Origin: Nocardioides luteus | GTDB taxonomy: Bacteria > Actinomycetota > Actinomycetes > Propionibacteriales > Nocardioidaceae | Reading direction: 5' to 3' | Length of the DNA: 64,000 bases | Assembly (NCBI RefSeq): GCF_000960475.2 | Contig: NZ_JZDQ02000023.1 | Location: 38,656-102,655, forward strand | In this document: one piece after another, positions 46,958-56,083 of the stretch | Numbering within the stretch: position 1 is the first letter of the stretch | How the letters are laid out: the number at the start of each line of letters is the position of its first letter | The notes under the pieces: model-generated | What the model was told of the DNA's origin: nothing | The model's database searches: none | Seen by the model: the letters and a program-made list of their open reading frames with translations, nothing else | Program-made: the position numbers and the translations under genes

Positions 46958-46973
46958 ATGTTAGCGTTCACAT
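46958..46973. promoter_or_regulatory. Predicted LacI-family operator of the ara operon
   Basis: ATGTTAGCGTTCACAT has imperfect dyad symmetry around a central CG (ATGTTAGC versus ATGTGAAC on the other strand), the usual LacI form. It lies 46 nt upstream of the araB start at 47019. Confidence 0.6.
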
Positions 46974-47018
46974 CGCCTCGAACCCCACCCCGAGCCGTCG
47001 GGCAGAAACGGAGCCGTG

Positions 47019-48680
47019 ATGACGCAGCGAGCAGGGCAGCTGCCTGACCTCGAAACGACCTCGCTCGGTATCGAGCTGGGCTCGACCACCATCAAGGCGT
47101 GCCTGATCGGGCCCGACCACGCGCCCGTCGCCACCGGCTCCCACCTGTGGGAGAACGAGCTCGTCGACGGCCTATGGACCTACTCGCTCGAGGCGGTCTG
47201 GGCCGGAGTCCAAGGAGCCTTCGCCGCCCTCGGCGACGAGGTCGAGCGCCGCTACGGCCAGCGCCCAGACACCTTCGGTGCGATCGGCGTCTCGGCGATG
47301 ATGCACGGCTACCTCGCCTTCGACGCGGACGGCGAGCTGCTGGTGCCGTTCCGCACCTGGCGCAACACCAACACCGCGGTCGCGGCGGCCGAGCTGTCGG
47401 AGACCTTCGGTACCAACATCCCGCTGCGCTGGTCGGTCGCCCACCTCTACCAGGCGATCCTCGACGACGAGCCCCACCTGGCCCGGATCGCCTCGCTGAC
47501 CACCCTCGCGGGCTACGTCCACCGGGCGCTGACCGGGGAGCACGTGCTCGGCGTGGGCGACGCCTCCGGCGTCTTCCCCATCGACCCCGCCACGGGGACC
47601 TACGACCAGCGGATGCTGGAGCAGCTCGGTCACCTGGCCGCCGCGAAGCACCCAGGCCTCAAGGCCGAAGGCCTGCTCCCGCAGGTCCTCCCGGCCGGCG
47701 CCGACGCTGGCCGGCTCACCCCCGAGGGCGCCGTGCTGCTCGACCCGACCGGCACGCTGGAAGCCGGCATCCCGCTGTGCCCACCCGAGGGTGACGCCGG
47801 CACCGGGATGGTCGCCACCAACTCGGTCGCCACCCGCACCGGGAACGTCAGCGCCGGCACCTCGATCTTCGCGATGGTCGTCCTCGAGAACCCCCTCGAG
47901 ACCACCCACCACGCCATCGACATCGTCACCACGCCGGCCGGCGACCCGGTCGCGATGGTGCACTGCAACAACGGTGCCAGCGAGCTCGACGCCTGGGCCG
48001 GCGTCTTCGGCGAGTTCGCCGCAGCGCTCGGTCACCCCTGCGAGCCCGACGCCGTCTTCGGTGCCCTGCTGACCGCGGCGCTCAACGGTTCCCCCGACGG
48101 CGGTGGGCTGCTGGCGTACAACTATCTGGCCGGCGAGCCGATCACCGGTCTCGACGAGGGCCGCCCGCTGTTCGTACGCACCCCCGGAAGCCGCCTCGAC
48201 CTGGCCGGGTTCGCGCGTGCCCAGGTGTACGGCGTCTTCGGCACCCTCGCCCTCGGCATGCGCGTGCTCGCCGACCAGGGCGTCGAGATCGACGCGATGT
48301 TCGCCCACGGCGGCCTGTTCCGCACCGCGGGCGTCGCCCAGCGCCTGCTCGCCGCGGCCATCGGGGCCCCCGTCGCGGTCGGCCGCACCGCCGGCGAGGG
48401 CGGTGCCTGGGGGATCGCGGTCCTGGCTGCGTACGCCCGGGCCGCCGAAGCCGAGAGCGACCTGACCCTGGGCACCTATCTCGCCGAGCGCGTCTTCGGC
48501 GACATCGACCTGGAGGTCGTCGAGCCGGACGCCGCCGACCTCGCCGGGTTCCGGACCTATCTCGAGCGCTACGAGGCCGGGCTCGACATCGAGCGCGCCG
48601 CCGTCGCCTCGCTCGCCCCCACGGCAGACCCTGCCGCCACTGCAGACCCCGCCCCCACCGCAGTAGAAGGAGACCAGTGA
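47019..48680 (+). CDS. araB: FGGY-family carbohydrate kinase, probable ribulokinase
   Basis: Sugar kinase of 553 aa; in this araB-araD-araA order it most likely phosphorylates L-ribulose to L-ribulose 5-phosphate. The actin-like ATPase fold shows [16 protein letters not shown] at the start, then [35 protein letters not shown] (pieces), [14 protein letters not shown] and the ATP-site [23 protein letters not shown] at 47019 has GGAG 5 nt upstream; GTG at 47016 is an alternative. The C-terminus has a low-complexity [15 protein letters not shown] tail. The stop overlaps the araD start (TGATG). FGGY sequence alone does not separate ribulokinase from xylulokinase; the operon decides. Confidence 0.85.
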   Translation: MTQRAGQLPDLETTSLGIELGSTTIKACLIGPDHAPVATGSHLWENELVDGLWTYSLEAVWAGVQGAFAALGDEVERRYGQRPDTFGAIGVSAMMHGYLAFDADGELLVPFRTWRNTNTAVAAAELSETFGTNIPLRWSVAHLYQAILDDEPHLARIASLTTLAGYVHRALTGEHVLGVGDASGVFPIDPATGTYDQRMLEQLGHLAAAKHPGLKAEGLLPQVLPAGADAGRLTPEGAVLLDPTGTLEAGIPLCPPEGDAGTGMVATNSVATRTGNVSAGTSIFAMVVLENPLETTHHAIDIVTTPAGDPVAMVHCNNGASELDAWAGVFGEFAAALGHPCEPDAVFGALLTAALNGSPDGGGLLAYNYLAGEPITGLDEGRPLFVRTPGSRLDLAGFARAQVYGVFGTLALGMRVLADQGVEIDAMFAHGGLFRTAGVAQRLLAAAIGAPVAVGRTAGEGGAWGIAVLAAYARAAEAESDLTLGTYLAERVFGDIDLEVVEPDAADLAGFRTYLERYEAGLDIERAAVASLAPTADPAATADPAPTAVEGDQ

Positions 48681-49369
48681 TGACCGGCGTACCCGCCGCG
48701 CTTCGCGACGCCGTCGACGCCACCAAGGAGCGCGTCGCCGCACTGCACGCCGAGCTGCCCCGCTGGGAGCTGATCGTGTGGACCGCCGGAAACGTCTCCG
48801 AGCGGGTGCCGAACCCCGACGGCGAGGACCTGCTCGTCATCAAGCCGTCCGGGGTCGCCTACGAGGACATCACCGCCGAGGCGATGGTCGTGTGCGACCT
48901 GGAGGGCAAGCTCGTCGAGGGCGAGCGGTCGCCGTCCTCGGACACGGCCGCCCATGCGTACGTCTATGCCAACATGCCCGAGGTCGGGGGAGTGGTCCAC
49001 ACCCACTCCACCTACGCCACGGCCTGGGCGGCGCGCGGGGAGGAGATCCCCTGCGTGCTCACGATGATGGCCGACGAGTTCGGCGGCCCGGTCCCGGTCG
49101 GCCCGTTCGCGATCATCGGCGACGACTCCATCGGCCGCGGCATCGTGGAGACCCTGCGCGAGTCGCGCAGCCCGGCGGTGCTGATGCAGAACCACGGCCC
49201 GTTCACGATCGGCAAGGACGGCCGCGCCGCGGTCAAGGCCGCGGTGATGTGCGAGGAGGTCGCCCGCACGGTGCACATCGCGCGCCAGCTCGGCCAGCCG
49301 CTGCCGATCGACCAGGGCCACATCGACTCGCTCTACGACCGCTACCAGAACGTCTACGGCCAGCACTGA
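48680..49369 (+). CDS. araD: L-ribulose-5-phosphate 4-epimerase
   Basis: Class II aldolase-fold epimerase of 229 aa, converting L-ribulose 5-phosphate to D-xylulose 5-phosphate. The zinc-binding histidines are in [16 protein letters not shown] and the catalytic region in [22 protein letters not shown] [11 protein letters not shown] and [10 protein letters not shown] are family blocks. Start overlaps the kinase stop. Closely followed by araA after 44 nt. Confidence 0.93.
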   Translation: MTGVPAALRDAVDATKERVAALHAELPRWELIVWTAGNVSERVPNPDGEDLLVIKPSGVAYEDITAEAMVVCDLEGKLVEGERSPSSDTAAHAYVYANMPEVGGVVHTHSTYATAWAARGEEIPCVLTMMADEFGGPVPVGPFAIIGDDSIGRGIVETLRESRSPAVLMQNHGPFTIGKDGRAAVKAAVMCEEVARTVHIARQLGQPLPIDQGHIDSLYDRYQNVYGQH

Positions 49370-49413
49370 GCTGTCCGCCCCGACCCACATCTCAGCACTG
49401 GAAGGACCCCCAC

Positions 49414-50925
49414 ATGAGCAAGCCCTACGCGGACCGCGAGGTCTGGTTCTTCACCGGCAGCCAGGACCTCTACGGCGAGGAGACCCTTCGCCAGGTGGCC
49501 GAGCAGTCCCAGGAGGTCGCCCGAGCCCTCGACGCATCGGACGACGTACCTGCGAAGGTCGTGTGGAAGCCCGTCCTGAAGGACGCAGCGTCGATCCGTC
49601 GGGCGATGCTCGAGGCCAACTCCGACGACAACGTCCTCGGCGTCATCACCTGGATGCACACCTTCAGCCCGGCCAAGATGTGGATCGCCGGCCTGGACAC
49701 GCTCCAGAAGCCGCTGCTGCACCTGCACACCCAGGCCAACGTCGAGCTCCCCTGGTCGGAGATCGACATGGACTTCATGAACCTCAACCAGGCCGCCCAC
49801 GGTGACCGTGAGTACGCCTACATCGCCACCCGCCTCGGCGTCGCCCGCACCACCGTCGTCGGCCACGTGTCCAACCCGGCCGTCACCCGCCGGGTCGGCA
49901 CCTGGGCCCGCGGCGCCGCCGGCTGGGCCGCCACCCACGGTCTCAACCTGGTCCGCTTCGGCGACAACATGCGCAACGTCGCAGTCACCGAGGGCGACAA
50001 GACCGAGGCCGAGCTGCGGTTCGGCGTCTCGGTCAACACCTGGGGTGTCAACGACCTGGTCGCCGCGGTCGAGGCGGTGGCGGAGGACGCCGTGGACGCG
50101 CTCGTCGCCGAGTACGAGGAGCTCTACGACGTCGTCGCCGAGCTCCGCCGAGGCGGCGAGTGCCACGACTCGCTGCGCTACGCCGCCCGCCAGGAGATCG
50201 CCATGGAGGCGTTCCTGGTGGAGCGCGACGCGAAGGCGTTCACCACCAACTTCGAGGACCTCGGCGGCCTGCGCCAGCTCCCCGGCATCGCCGTGCAGCG
50301 GTTGATGAGCAAGGGCTACGGCTTCGGCGCCGAGGGCGACTGGAAGACCGCGGTCCTGGTGCGCGCCGCCAAGGTGATGGGGGAGGGGCTGCCCGGTGGC
50401 GCTTCCCTGATGGAGGACTACACCTACGACCTCACCCCCGGCGCGGAGGTGATCCTCGGCGCCCACATGCTCGAGATCTGCCCTTCGCTGACCACCTCCA
50501 CCCCCCGCGTCGAGATCCACCCGCTCGGGATCGGCGACCGCGAGGACCCGGTCCGGATGGTCTTCGACGCCGACACCACCGAGGGTGCCGTGGTCGTGTC
50601 GCTGGCCGACATGCGTGACCGGTTCCGGCTGACCGCCAATGTCGTCGACGTCGTACCCCCGTCCCAGGCCCTGCCCAACCTGCCGGTCGCGCGCGCCGTC
50701 TGGGCCCCGCGCCCCGACTTCGCCACCTCGGCCGAGGCCTGGCTGACCGCCGGCGGCGCACACCACACGGTGATGTCGACCGCCGCCGGGATCGAGGCCT
50801 TCGAGGTGTTCGCGAACATCGCCCGCACCGAGCTGCTCGTCATCGACGAGTCGACCACCCGCCGCGGCTTCGCCGACCAGGTGCGCTGGAACCAGGTGTT
50901 CTACCGGGTCGCCCAGGGCCTGTGA
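49414..50925 (+). CDS. araA: L-arabinose isomerase
   Basis: Isomerase of 503 aa, L-arabinose to L-ribulose. The N-terminus [18 protein letters not shown] and the block [15 protein letters not shown] are characteristic of Ara[30 protein letters not shown] and HMLEICPSL follow. Metal and catalytic residues lie in the family-conserved stretches around Glu and His of [18 protein letters not shown] and [11 protein letters not shown] at 49414 has GAAGG upstream. Last gene of araBDA, followed by two hairpins. Confidence 0.95.
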   Translation: MSKPYADREVWFFTGSQDLYGEETLRQVAEQSQEVARALDASDDVPAKVVWKPVLKDAASIRRAMLEANSDDNVLGVITWMHTFSPAKMWIAGLDTLQKPLLHLHTQANVELPWSEIDMDFMNLNQAAHGDREYAYIATRLGVARTTVVGHVSNPAVTRRVGTWARGAAGWAATHGLNLVRFGDNMRNVAVTEGDKTEAELRFGVSVNTWGVNDLVAAVEAVAEDAVDALVAEYEELYDVVAELRRGGECHDSLRYAARQEIAMEAFLVERDAKAFTTNFEDLGGLRQLPGIAVQRLMSKGYGFGAEGDWKTAVLVRAAKVMGEGLPGGASLMEDYTYDLTPGAEVILGAHMLEICPSLTTSTPRVEIHPLGIGDREDPVRMVFDADTTEGAVVVSLADMRDRFRLTANVVDVVPPSQALPNLPVARAVWAPRPDFATSAEAWLTAGGAHHTVMSTAAGIEAFEVFANIARTELLVIDESTTRRGFADQVRWNQVFYRVAQGL

Positions 50926-50934
50926 TGTGAGGGA

Positions 50935-51025
50935 CGCGCTCGCTGCGGGTCGGCGAGCGCGGATCGTCCCGATCGCTGACCCCTAGGAGACTCAGTCACG
51001 GCATCTGTGACTCAGCCTCCTAGGG
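50935..51025 (+). terminator. Tandem hairpin terminators after araA
   Basis: First hairpin: CGCGCTCGC (50935-50943) with GCGAGCGCG (50953-50961). Second: left arm 50981-50999 (CCCTAGGAG then CTCAGTCAC) and right arm 51007-51025, 17 of 19 pairs matching with a 7-nt loop. Both lie within 100 bp past the araA stop. Confidence 0.75.
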
Positions 51026-51067
51026 TTCGGTAGCGCCGGGTGGACGCCGCAGTGTTGGAGGGCCGGG

Positions 51068-51247
51068 TCATCGCCTGCGGTCGCGAATCTGATAGATCCG
51101 CTGAGCGGAGACACCGGCGGCGTCGGTGAGCTCCGTCGCGGCGTGGCCGTCGAGCAGGGCTTCGCGTACGCAGCTTGCCCAGGCTCGGTCTCGTCGAGTG
51201 GATTCGCGCTGGGCCGTCTCCCGATGAGCCCTGGCTTGTTCGATCAC
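51068..51247 (-). CDS. Small helix-turn-helix protein, about 59 aa
   Basis: Short ORF whose C-terminus (CVREALLDGHAATELTDAAG then VSAQRIYQIRDRRR) looks like a helix-turn-helix, preceded by a charged helix (IEQARAHRETAQRESTRRDR). GTG at 51247 gives a compact protein. The frame stays open to an ATG at 51472, but that extra N-terminus is low-complexity and begins inside a long hairpin, so I prefer the short form. Unknown function. Confidence 0.4.
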   Translation of the reverse strand: MIEQARAHRETAQRESTRRDRAWASCVREALLDGHAATELTDAAGVSAQRIYQIRDRRR

Positions 51248-51438
51248 GACCTTCCAGTCGGTGGGCGAGCGTATCGTCGGGCCATCCGCCGCCTGCTGCG
51301 CCCAGGGTCTCCCAACCGGATTGCTCGAGAGCTGCGGCGGGCGTGGTCGTGACAGCAGTCTCGGTCTGAACGGGGTGCCGAGGTGGATGGCCTCGGTCGG
51401 CGTCCATCCCGATGTGGGACAAGTGCTGCACTGCTGCG

Positions 51439-51514
51439 AAGACTTCCCCGCTCCCACGTAGGTTCCCCACACTCCGGAGCGTGGGGAACCTACGTGGGAG
51501 TGGGGAGATCTTCC
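51439..51514. repeat. Long near-perfect inverted repeat (76 bp)
   Basis: Arms of 20 bp match perfectly (51452-51471 and 51482-51501, right arm GTGGGGAACCTACGTGGGAG) around the loop ACTCCGGAGC, which is itself palindromic. The pairing continues outward with few mismatches to 51439 and 51514. It lies 12 bp past the FAD-oxidase stop (51527, minus), so it can act as its terminator, but it is much longer than normal terminators. Confidence 0.85.
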
Positions 51515-51526
51515 TTCGGCGGGGGA

Positions 51527-52927
51527 TCAGGCCAGCATCTTCCCGGGATTCATCAGTCCGCGCGGGTCGATCGCCTGCTTCACGGCTCGCAGGAGGTCGA
51601 CCTCGACACCCGTCTTGTACGCCGCCGCAGCATCCCGCTTGAGCGCGCCGATCCCGTGCTCGGCGGAGATGCTGCCGCCGAGCGCGGTGACGGCGTCGTA
51701 AATCATCCGGGTCAGCCTGGGAGCCTCCCGCCTCAGCGCCGCGTCGTCGCCGACGGGCGCCGAGAGGTTGTAGTGCAGGTTGCCGTCCCCGATGTGCCCG
51801 TACGTCACCAGCCGCAGCCCCGGCAGCGCGGCAAGGAGCGCGGGGCCGGCTTCGGCGACGAACCGGGACAGGGCCGTGATCGGCAGGGTGACGTCGTGCT
51901 TGAGGGTCGCGCCCTCGCTCTTCTGGGCCTCCGAGACGCCTTCGCGCAGTGCCCACAGCGACTCGCGCTGGGCGGGACTGCCCGCGACCACGGCATCGAC
52001 GAGCAACCCCTGCGAAGCGGCGGCCTCGAGTGCCGACTCGAGCCGCTCGTCGACGTCGGCGGAGGTGCCGGCGAGCTCGACGAGGCCGTACCACTCGTGC
52101 TGACCAGCGAACGGGTCGCGGACCCCGGGCAGGTGGGCCAGGACCAGGTCGAGCGCCTGCCGGCCCAGCAGCTCCCACGTCGTCAGCTGCCCGCCGCCGT
52201 GCTCGCGGAGCAGCGGAAGCAGCGCCGTGGCGGCCGAGACCGACTCGAGCGCCACGAAAGCGGTCGCCCGACGGGGTGTCGCCGGCAGCAACCGCAGCAC
52301 CCCGGCGGTGACCACGCCGAGCGTGCCCTCCGAGCCGATGAACAGCTGCTTGAGGTCGTAGCCGGTGTTGTCCTTGCGCAGCGGCCGCAGCCCGTCCCAG
52401 ACCCGGCCGTCGGGGAGCACGACCTCCAGGCCGAGCACCAGCTCGCGCATCATCCCGTAGCGCAGCACCGCGGTGCCGCCGGCGTTGGTCGCGATCGTGC
52501 CGCCGATGGTGCACGAGCCCTCCGAGCCGAGCGAGAGCGGGAAGAGCCGCCCGGCCGCCGCGGCCGCCTCCTGCACGGTCGCCAGCGGGGCGCCGGCCTC
52601 GACGATGAGGGTGTCGGCGACCGGGTCGACCTCCCGGATCCGCCGCATCCGGGAGAGCGAGAGCACGACCTGGTCGCCGCCGGAGTCGGGTACACCGCCG
52701 CCGACGAGGCCGGTGTTGCCGCCCTGCGGGACGACCGCGACGCCCGCCGCAGCGCACAGCCTGACGACCGTCGCCACCTCCGCGGTCGAGGCCGGGCGCA
52801 CCACCGCGAGGGCGGTGCCGGTGAAGACGCCGGTCCAGTCGGTGACGTACGCCGCCATGTCAGCCGGATCGGTCAGCACGGCGCTCTCGCCCAGGGCGGC
52901 GCGCAGGTCGTGGACGAGGTCGGTCAT
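51527..52927 (-). CDS. FAD-binding oxidase/dehydrogenase (GlcD/D-lactate dehydrogenase type)
   Basis: FAD-linked oxidoreductase of 466 aa. The VAO-type FAD domain (about 1-210) shows VVRPASTAEVATVVRLC, PQGGNTGLVGGGVP and GSCTIGGTIATNAGG. The C-terminal FAD-oxidase domain (about 215-460) shows YGHIGDGNLHYNLSAP and SAEHGIGALKR. It is of the GlcD, D-lactate or D-2-hydroxyglutarate dehydrogenase group. ATG at 52927 was chosen by family alignment; the open frame to 54220 is a shadow of the next gene. It follows the FMN oxidase gene by 32 nt, so both probably oxidise 2-hydroxy acids in one operon. Confidence 0.9.
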   Translation of the reverse strand: MTDLVHDLRAALGESAVLTDPADMAAYVTDWTGVFTGTALAVVRPASTAEVATVVRLCAAAGVAVVPQGGNTGLVGGGVPDSGGDQVVLSLSRMRRIREVDPVADTLIVEAGAPLATVQEAAAAAGRLFPLSLGSEGSCTIGGTIATNAGGTAVLRYGMMRELVLGLEVVLPDGRVWDGLRPLRKDNTGYDLKQLFIGSEGTLGVVTAGVLRLLPATPRRATAFVALESVSAATALLPLLREHGGGQLTTWELLGRQALDLVLAHLPGVRDPFAGQHEWYGLVELAGTSADVDERLESALEAAASQGLLVDAVVAGSPAQRESLWALREGVSEAQKSEGATLKHDVTLPITALSRFVAEAGPALLAALPGLRLVTYGHIGDGNLHYNLSAPVGDDAALRREAPRLTRMIYDAVTALGGSISAEHGIGALKRDAAAAYKTGVEVDLLRAVKQAIDPRGLMNPGKMLA

Positions 52928-52959
52928 CGGGTGCTCCTCGGGTGGGGTGGGGGAGGCGG

Positions 52960-54201
52960 TCATGCCGACCGCAGACGTACGTGCTCGGGGCCGATCGCAG
53001 CGATGTCGGGGGTGCCGAGCAGGCACATCGCCCGCCGCAGCTCCTCGACCAGCAGCCCCAGGGCGGCGTCGACCCCTGGTCGGCCGCCGACCATCAGGCC
53101 GTAGAGGTAGGGCCGGCCGATCAGTACGCCGCGGGCGCCGAGGCCGAGCGCGGCGGCGATGTCGCCGCCGGAGCGGACGCCGGAATCGATGAACACCTCG
53201 GTCCGAGAGCCGACCGCGTCGACCACCGCAGGCAGCAGCTCCAGCGGCACCGGTGCCCGGTCGAGCTGGCGGCCGCCGTGGTTGGAGAGCACCAGCGCGT
53301 CGGCCCCGGCCTCGACGCAGGCGACCGCGTCGGCGACCGAGAGCACGCCCTTGACCACCACGGGGCCGTCCCAGTGCGCCTTGAGCCAGCCGATGTCGGC
53401 GGGCCGGATCGCCTGCTCGCGCAGCTCGTTGGACGTGCCCCAGCGGCCGTGGTGCGATCCCTCGGGGAAGGTCGCGAACCGCAGCGGCTCGGTGGTGAGG
53501 ATGTTCGCGACCCAGCCGGGGTGACGGGCCATGCCCGCGAACGTACGCAGGCTCAGCTGCGGTGGGATCGCGAACCCGTTGAGCTTGTCCTTGCGCTTCA
53601 TCCCGGTCACGGTCGTGTCGATGGTCAGCATCAGCGCCTCGTAGCCCTGCGAGGCCGCCTCGGAGAGGTGCTCGAGCGTCACCGAGCGGTCCTTCATCAG
53701 GTAGACCTGGAACCAGTTGCGTCCCTGCGGGGCGGCGCGGGCGACGTCGGTGATCGAGGTCGTCGCGTACGTCGAGAGCGTGTAGGGCAGCCCGGCGGCG
53801 GCCGCCGCCGCGGCGACCGCGCGCTCGCCGGTGTGGTGGCTGAGCCGGGTGTAGCCGGTCGGTGCGAGCACGATGGGTGCCGCCGCGGGCCGTCCGAGGA
53901 TCGTCGTACGCACCTCCGGCTCGCCCACCTGGCCGAAGGCCGTGGGCCGCAGTTCGACGCGGTCGAAGGCCTCCCGGTTCCGGCGCATCGCGTGCTCGCC
54001 GTCCGAGCCGCCGTCGACGTAGTCCCACACCGCCGCCGGCACCCGCCGGCGGGCGGCGCGCTCCAGGTCGTCGACGCTGACGCATCGGGACAGCCGCCGG
54101 TCGGCGGCCCGCCACAGGACCGGACGGGGTCGCAAAAAGGGCGCGAGGTCGCGCCATCGGGGGACCTGCCGGACGACCCGGACCTGAGAATCGGCGGTCA
54201 C
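52960..54201 (-). CDS. FMN-dependent alpha-hydroxy-acid dehydrogenase (LldD-like)
   Basis: TIM-barrel flavoenzyme of 413 aa oxidising an L-2-hydroxy acid such as L-lactate, glycolate or mandelate. Blocks are RRRVPAAVWDYVDGGSDGE near residue 30, the active-site LVLSNHGGRQLDRAP (catalytic His), and SGVRSGGDIAAALGLGARG then VLIGRPYLYG. GTG at 54201 has GAGGAG 8 nt upstream. It is first in a two-gene unit with the GlcD-type oxidase and divergent from the galactarate dehydratase gene; the 76-bp gap holds an FCD-type operator. Confidence 0.92.
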   Translation of the reverse strand: MTADSQVRVVRQVPRWRDLAPFLRPRPVLWRAADRRLSRCVSVDDLERAARRRVPAAVWDYVDGGSDGEHAMRRNREAFDRVELRPTAFGQVGEPEVRTTILGRPAAAPIVLAPTGYTRLSHHTGERAVAAAAAAAGLPYTLSTYATTSITDVARAAPQGRNWFQVYLMKDRSVTLEHLSEAASQGYEALMLTIDTTVTGMKRKDKLNGFAIPPQLSLRTFAGMARHPGWVANILTTEPLRFATFPEGSHHGRWGTSNELREQAIRPADIGWLKAHWDGPVVVKGVLSVADAVACVEAGADALVLSNHGGRQLDRAPVPLELLPAVVDAVGSRTEVFIDSGVRSGGDIAAALGLGARGVLIGRPYLYGLMVGGRPGVDAALGLLVEELRRAMCLLGTPDIAAIGPEHVRLRSA

Positions 54202-54237
54202 GCTCTGGACTCCTCAACACTCATCAGATAAGTTCTC

Positions 54238-54254
54238 AACTTGTCATACAACTT
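54238..54254. promoter_or_regulatory. Predicted GntR/FCD operator in the LldD/galactarate-dehydratase promoter
   Basis: AACTTGTCATACAACTT: symmetric TTGT-N3-ACAA with matching outer AA/TT, the TNGTNNNACNA form of FCD-type GntR regulators. It lies 23 nt before the dehydratase ATG and in the divergent promoter of the LldD-like gene, with the FCD regulator gene (55396) in the same operon. Confidence 0.55.
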
Positions 54255-54277
54255 AGCCCATCGAGGAGCATCCCGCC

Positions 54278-55399
54278 ATGGCCGCCGACCGCATCGCCTC
54301 ACTGACCCTCTCCCACGTCGTCCTCCCGCTCGAGAACCCGGTCAGCGACGCCAAGGTGCTCACCGGGCGGCAGAAGCCGCTCACCGAGACCGTGCTGCTC
54401 TTCGTCGAGGTGACGACCGAGCAGGGCTTCGAGGGGATGGGCTTCAGCTACTCCAAGCGGGCCGGCGGCCCGGCGCAGTACGCCCACCTCAAGGAGATCG
54501 CCGAGGTCGCCATCGGCCAGGACCCCTCCGACATCGCCAAGATCTACGAGTCGCTGATGTGGGCCGGCGCCTCGGTCGGCCGCAGCGGTGTCGCGACCCA
54601 GGCCGTGGCCGCCCTCGACGTGGCGCTCCACGACCTCAAGGCCCGGCGTGCCGGCCTGCCGCTGGCCAAGCTGCTCGGTGCCCACCGCGACTCCTGCCGC
54701 GTCTACAACACCTCGGGCGGCTTCCTCCAGGCGAGCGTCGAGGAGATCAAGGAGAAGGCCACCGCCTCGCTCGAGGCCGGCATCGGCGGCATCAAGATCA
54801 AGGTCGGCCAGCCCGACTGGGCCGAGGACCTGCGCCGTGTCGCCGCGCTGCGCGAGCACCTCGGCGACACCCCGTTCATGGTCGACGCCAACCAGCAGTG
54901 GGACCGCGCCCGCGCCCGCCGGATGTGCCGGGAGCTGGAGCGGTTCGACCTGATCTGGATCGAGGAGCCGCTCGACGCCTGGGACGCGGTCGGCCACGCC
55001 GACCTGTCGCGTACGTTCGACACGCCGATCGCGACCGGCGAGATGCTCACCTCGGTGCCCGAGCACATGGCACTGATCGATGCCGGCTACCGCGGCATCG
55101 TGCAGCCGGACGCGCCCCGCATCGGCGGGATCACTCCGTTCCTGAAGTTCGCCACGCTCGCCGCTCACGCCGGTCTGGCGCTGGCGCCGCACTACGCGAT
55201 GGAGATCCACCTGCACCTCGCCGCCGCCTACCCGACCGAGCCGTGGGTCGAGCACTTCGAGTGGCTCAACCCGCTCTTCGAGGAGCGGATCGACATCCGC
55301 GACGGCCGGATGTGGGTGCCGGACCGCCCCGGTCTCGGCTTCACGCTCAGCGACCAGATGCGCAAGCTCACCGTGGAGACGGCTAAGTTCTCGGCATGA
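54278..55399 (+). CDS. L-talarate/galactarate dehydratase (enolase superfamily)
   Basis: Acid-sugar dehydratase of 373 aa, of the mandelate-racemase subgroup, making 5-dehydro-4-deoxyglucarate from galactarate (or L-talarate). The base Lys pair lies in GGIKIKVGQPD (about residue 170). Metal ligands follow in FMVDANQQWD (Asp), WIEEPLDAW (Glu) and ATGEMLTS (Glu). The His-Asp base is in VQPDAPRIGGITPFLK and APHYAMEIH. GAGGAG precedes the ATG. It overlaps the GntR gene by 4 bp. Substrate class from family likeness; gluconate or other acid sugars are possible. Confidence 0.87.
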   Translation: MAADRIASLTLSHVVLPLENPVSDAKVLTGRQKPLTETVLLFVEVTTEQGFEGMGFSYSKRAGGPAQYAHLKEIAEVAIGQDPSDIAKIYESLMWAGASVGRSGVATQAVAALDVALHDLKARRAGLPLAKLLGAHRDSCRVYNTSGGFLQASVEEIKEKATASLEAGIGGIKIKVGQPDWAEDLRRVAALREHLGDTPFMVDANQQWDRARARRMCRELERFDLIWIEEPLDAWDAVGHADLSRTFDTPIATGEMLTSVPEHMALIDAGYRGIVQPDAPRIGGITPFLKFATLAAHAGLALAPHYAMEIHLHLAAAYPTEPWVEHFEWLNPLFEERIDIRDGRMWVPDRPGLGFTLSDQMRKLTVETAKFSA

Positions 55400-56082
55400 G
55401 TATCAGCGCCGGGCTCGCCGACCGCGTCGTCTCCGGGATCAAGGACCAGATCCTGTCCGGCGACCTCGCTCCGGGGGCGAAGCTGCCCTCGGAGTCCGAC
55501 CTGGTCGCGACCTACGGGGTGTCCCGGACCGTGGCGCGCGAGGCGGTCACCCGGCTCCGCGCCGAGGGCCTGGTCGAGACCTTCCAGGGGCGCGGCTCGT
55601 TCGTCCTGACGGTCCCGGCGCCCTCGCCGTTCGCGCTGGAGTCCTCCGCGATCCGTACGCAGCACGACGTGCTCGACATGGTCGACTTCCGGCTCGGGGT
55701 GGAGTGCGAGGCGGCGGCCCTGGCCGCCGCCCACCTCGACGAGGAGGGATCGCGCACCATCGAGGAGGCGCTCGCCGCGCTGGCCACTGCGCATCCCGAC
55801 GGCGCGGTGGAGGCCGACTTCGCCTTCCACCGTGCCGTCGCGGCCGCGACCGGCAACCGCTTCTACCTCGACCTGATGGACTCGCTCGGGCCGATGATGA
55901 TCATGCTGCCGCGCACCCGGCTCGGCGACGCCTACTCGCCCAGCGACGCGCTCCACGTCGAGCGGGTGCAGCGCGAGCACGACAACATCGCCGCCGCGAT
56001 CCTGGCCGGCGACGCCGACACCGCCCGCGCGGCCATGCGGGTCCACCTGGGCAGCACCCGCAGGCGCCTGCTGAGCAGCTGA
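55396..56082 (+). CDS. GntR-family regulator, FCD subfamily
   Basis: Regulator of 228 aa. The winged helix-turn-helix is LPSESDLVATYGVSRTVAREAVTRLRAEGLV (in pieces), and the FCD domain covers about 85-225 (DMVDFRLGVECEAAALAA, DFAFHRAVAAATGN with metal-binding residues). It overlaps the galactarate dehydratase gene (ATGA), so it is an autoregulated controller of that operon, likely through the TTGT-N3-ACAA site at 54241-54251. It ends 1 bp from the convergent uronate dehydrogenase gene. Confidence 0.9.
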   Translation: MSISAGLADRVVSGIKDQILSGDLAPGAKLPSESDLVATYGVSRTVAREAVTRLRAEGLVETFQGRGSFVLTVPAPSPFALESSAIRTQHDVLDMVDFRLGVECEAAALAAAHLDEEGSRTIEEALAALATAHPDGAVEADFAFHRAVAAATGNRFYLDLMDSLGPMMIMLPRTRLGDAYSPSDALHVERVQREHDNIAAAILAGDADTARAAMRVHLGSTRRRLLSS

Positions 56083-56083
56083 G

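Noticed and set aside
51248..51472. Longer version of the small HTH protein
   Set aside because: The extra N-terminus is low-complexity and starts inside the long hairpin. The short version from 51247 keeps the whole recognisable part.
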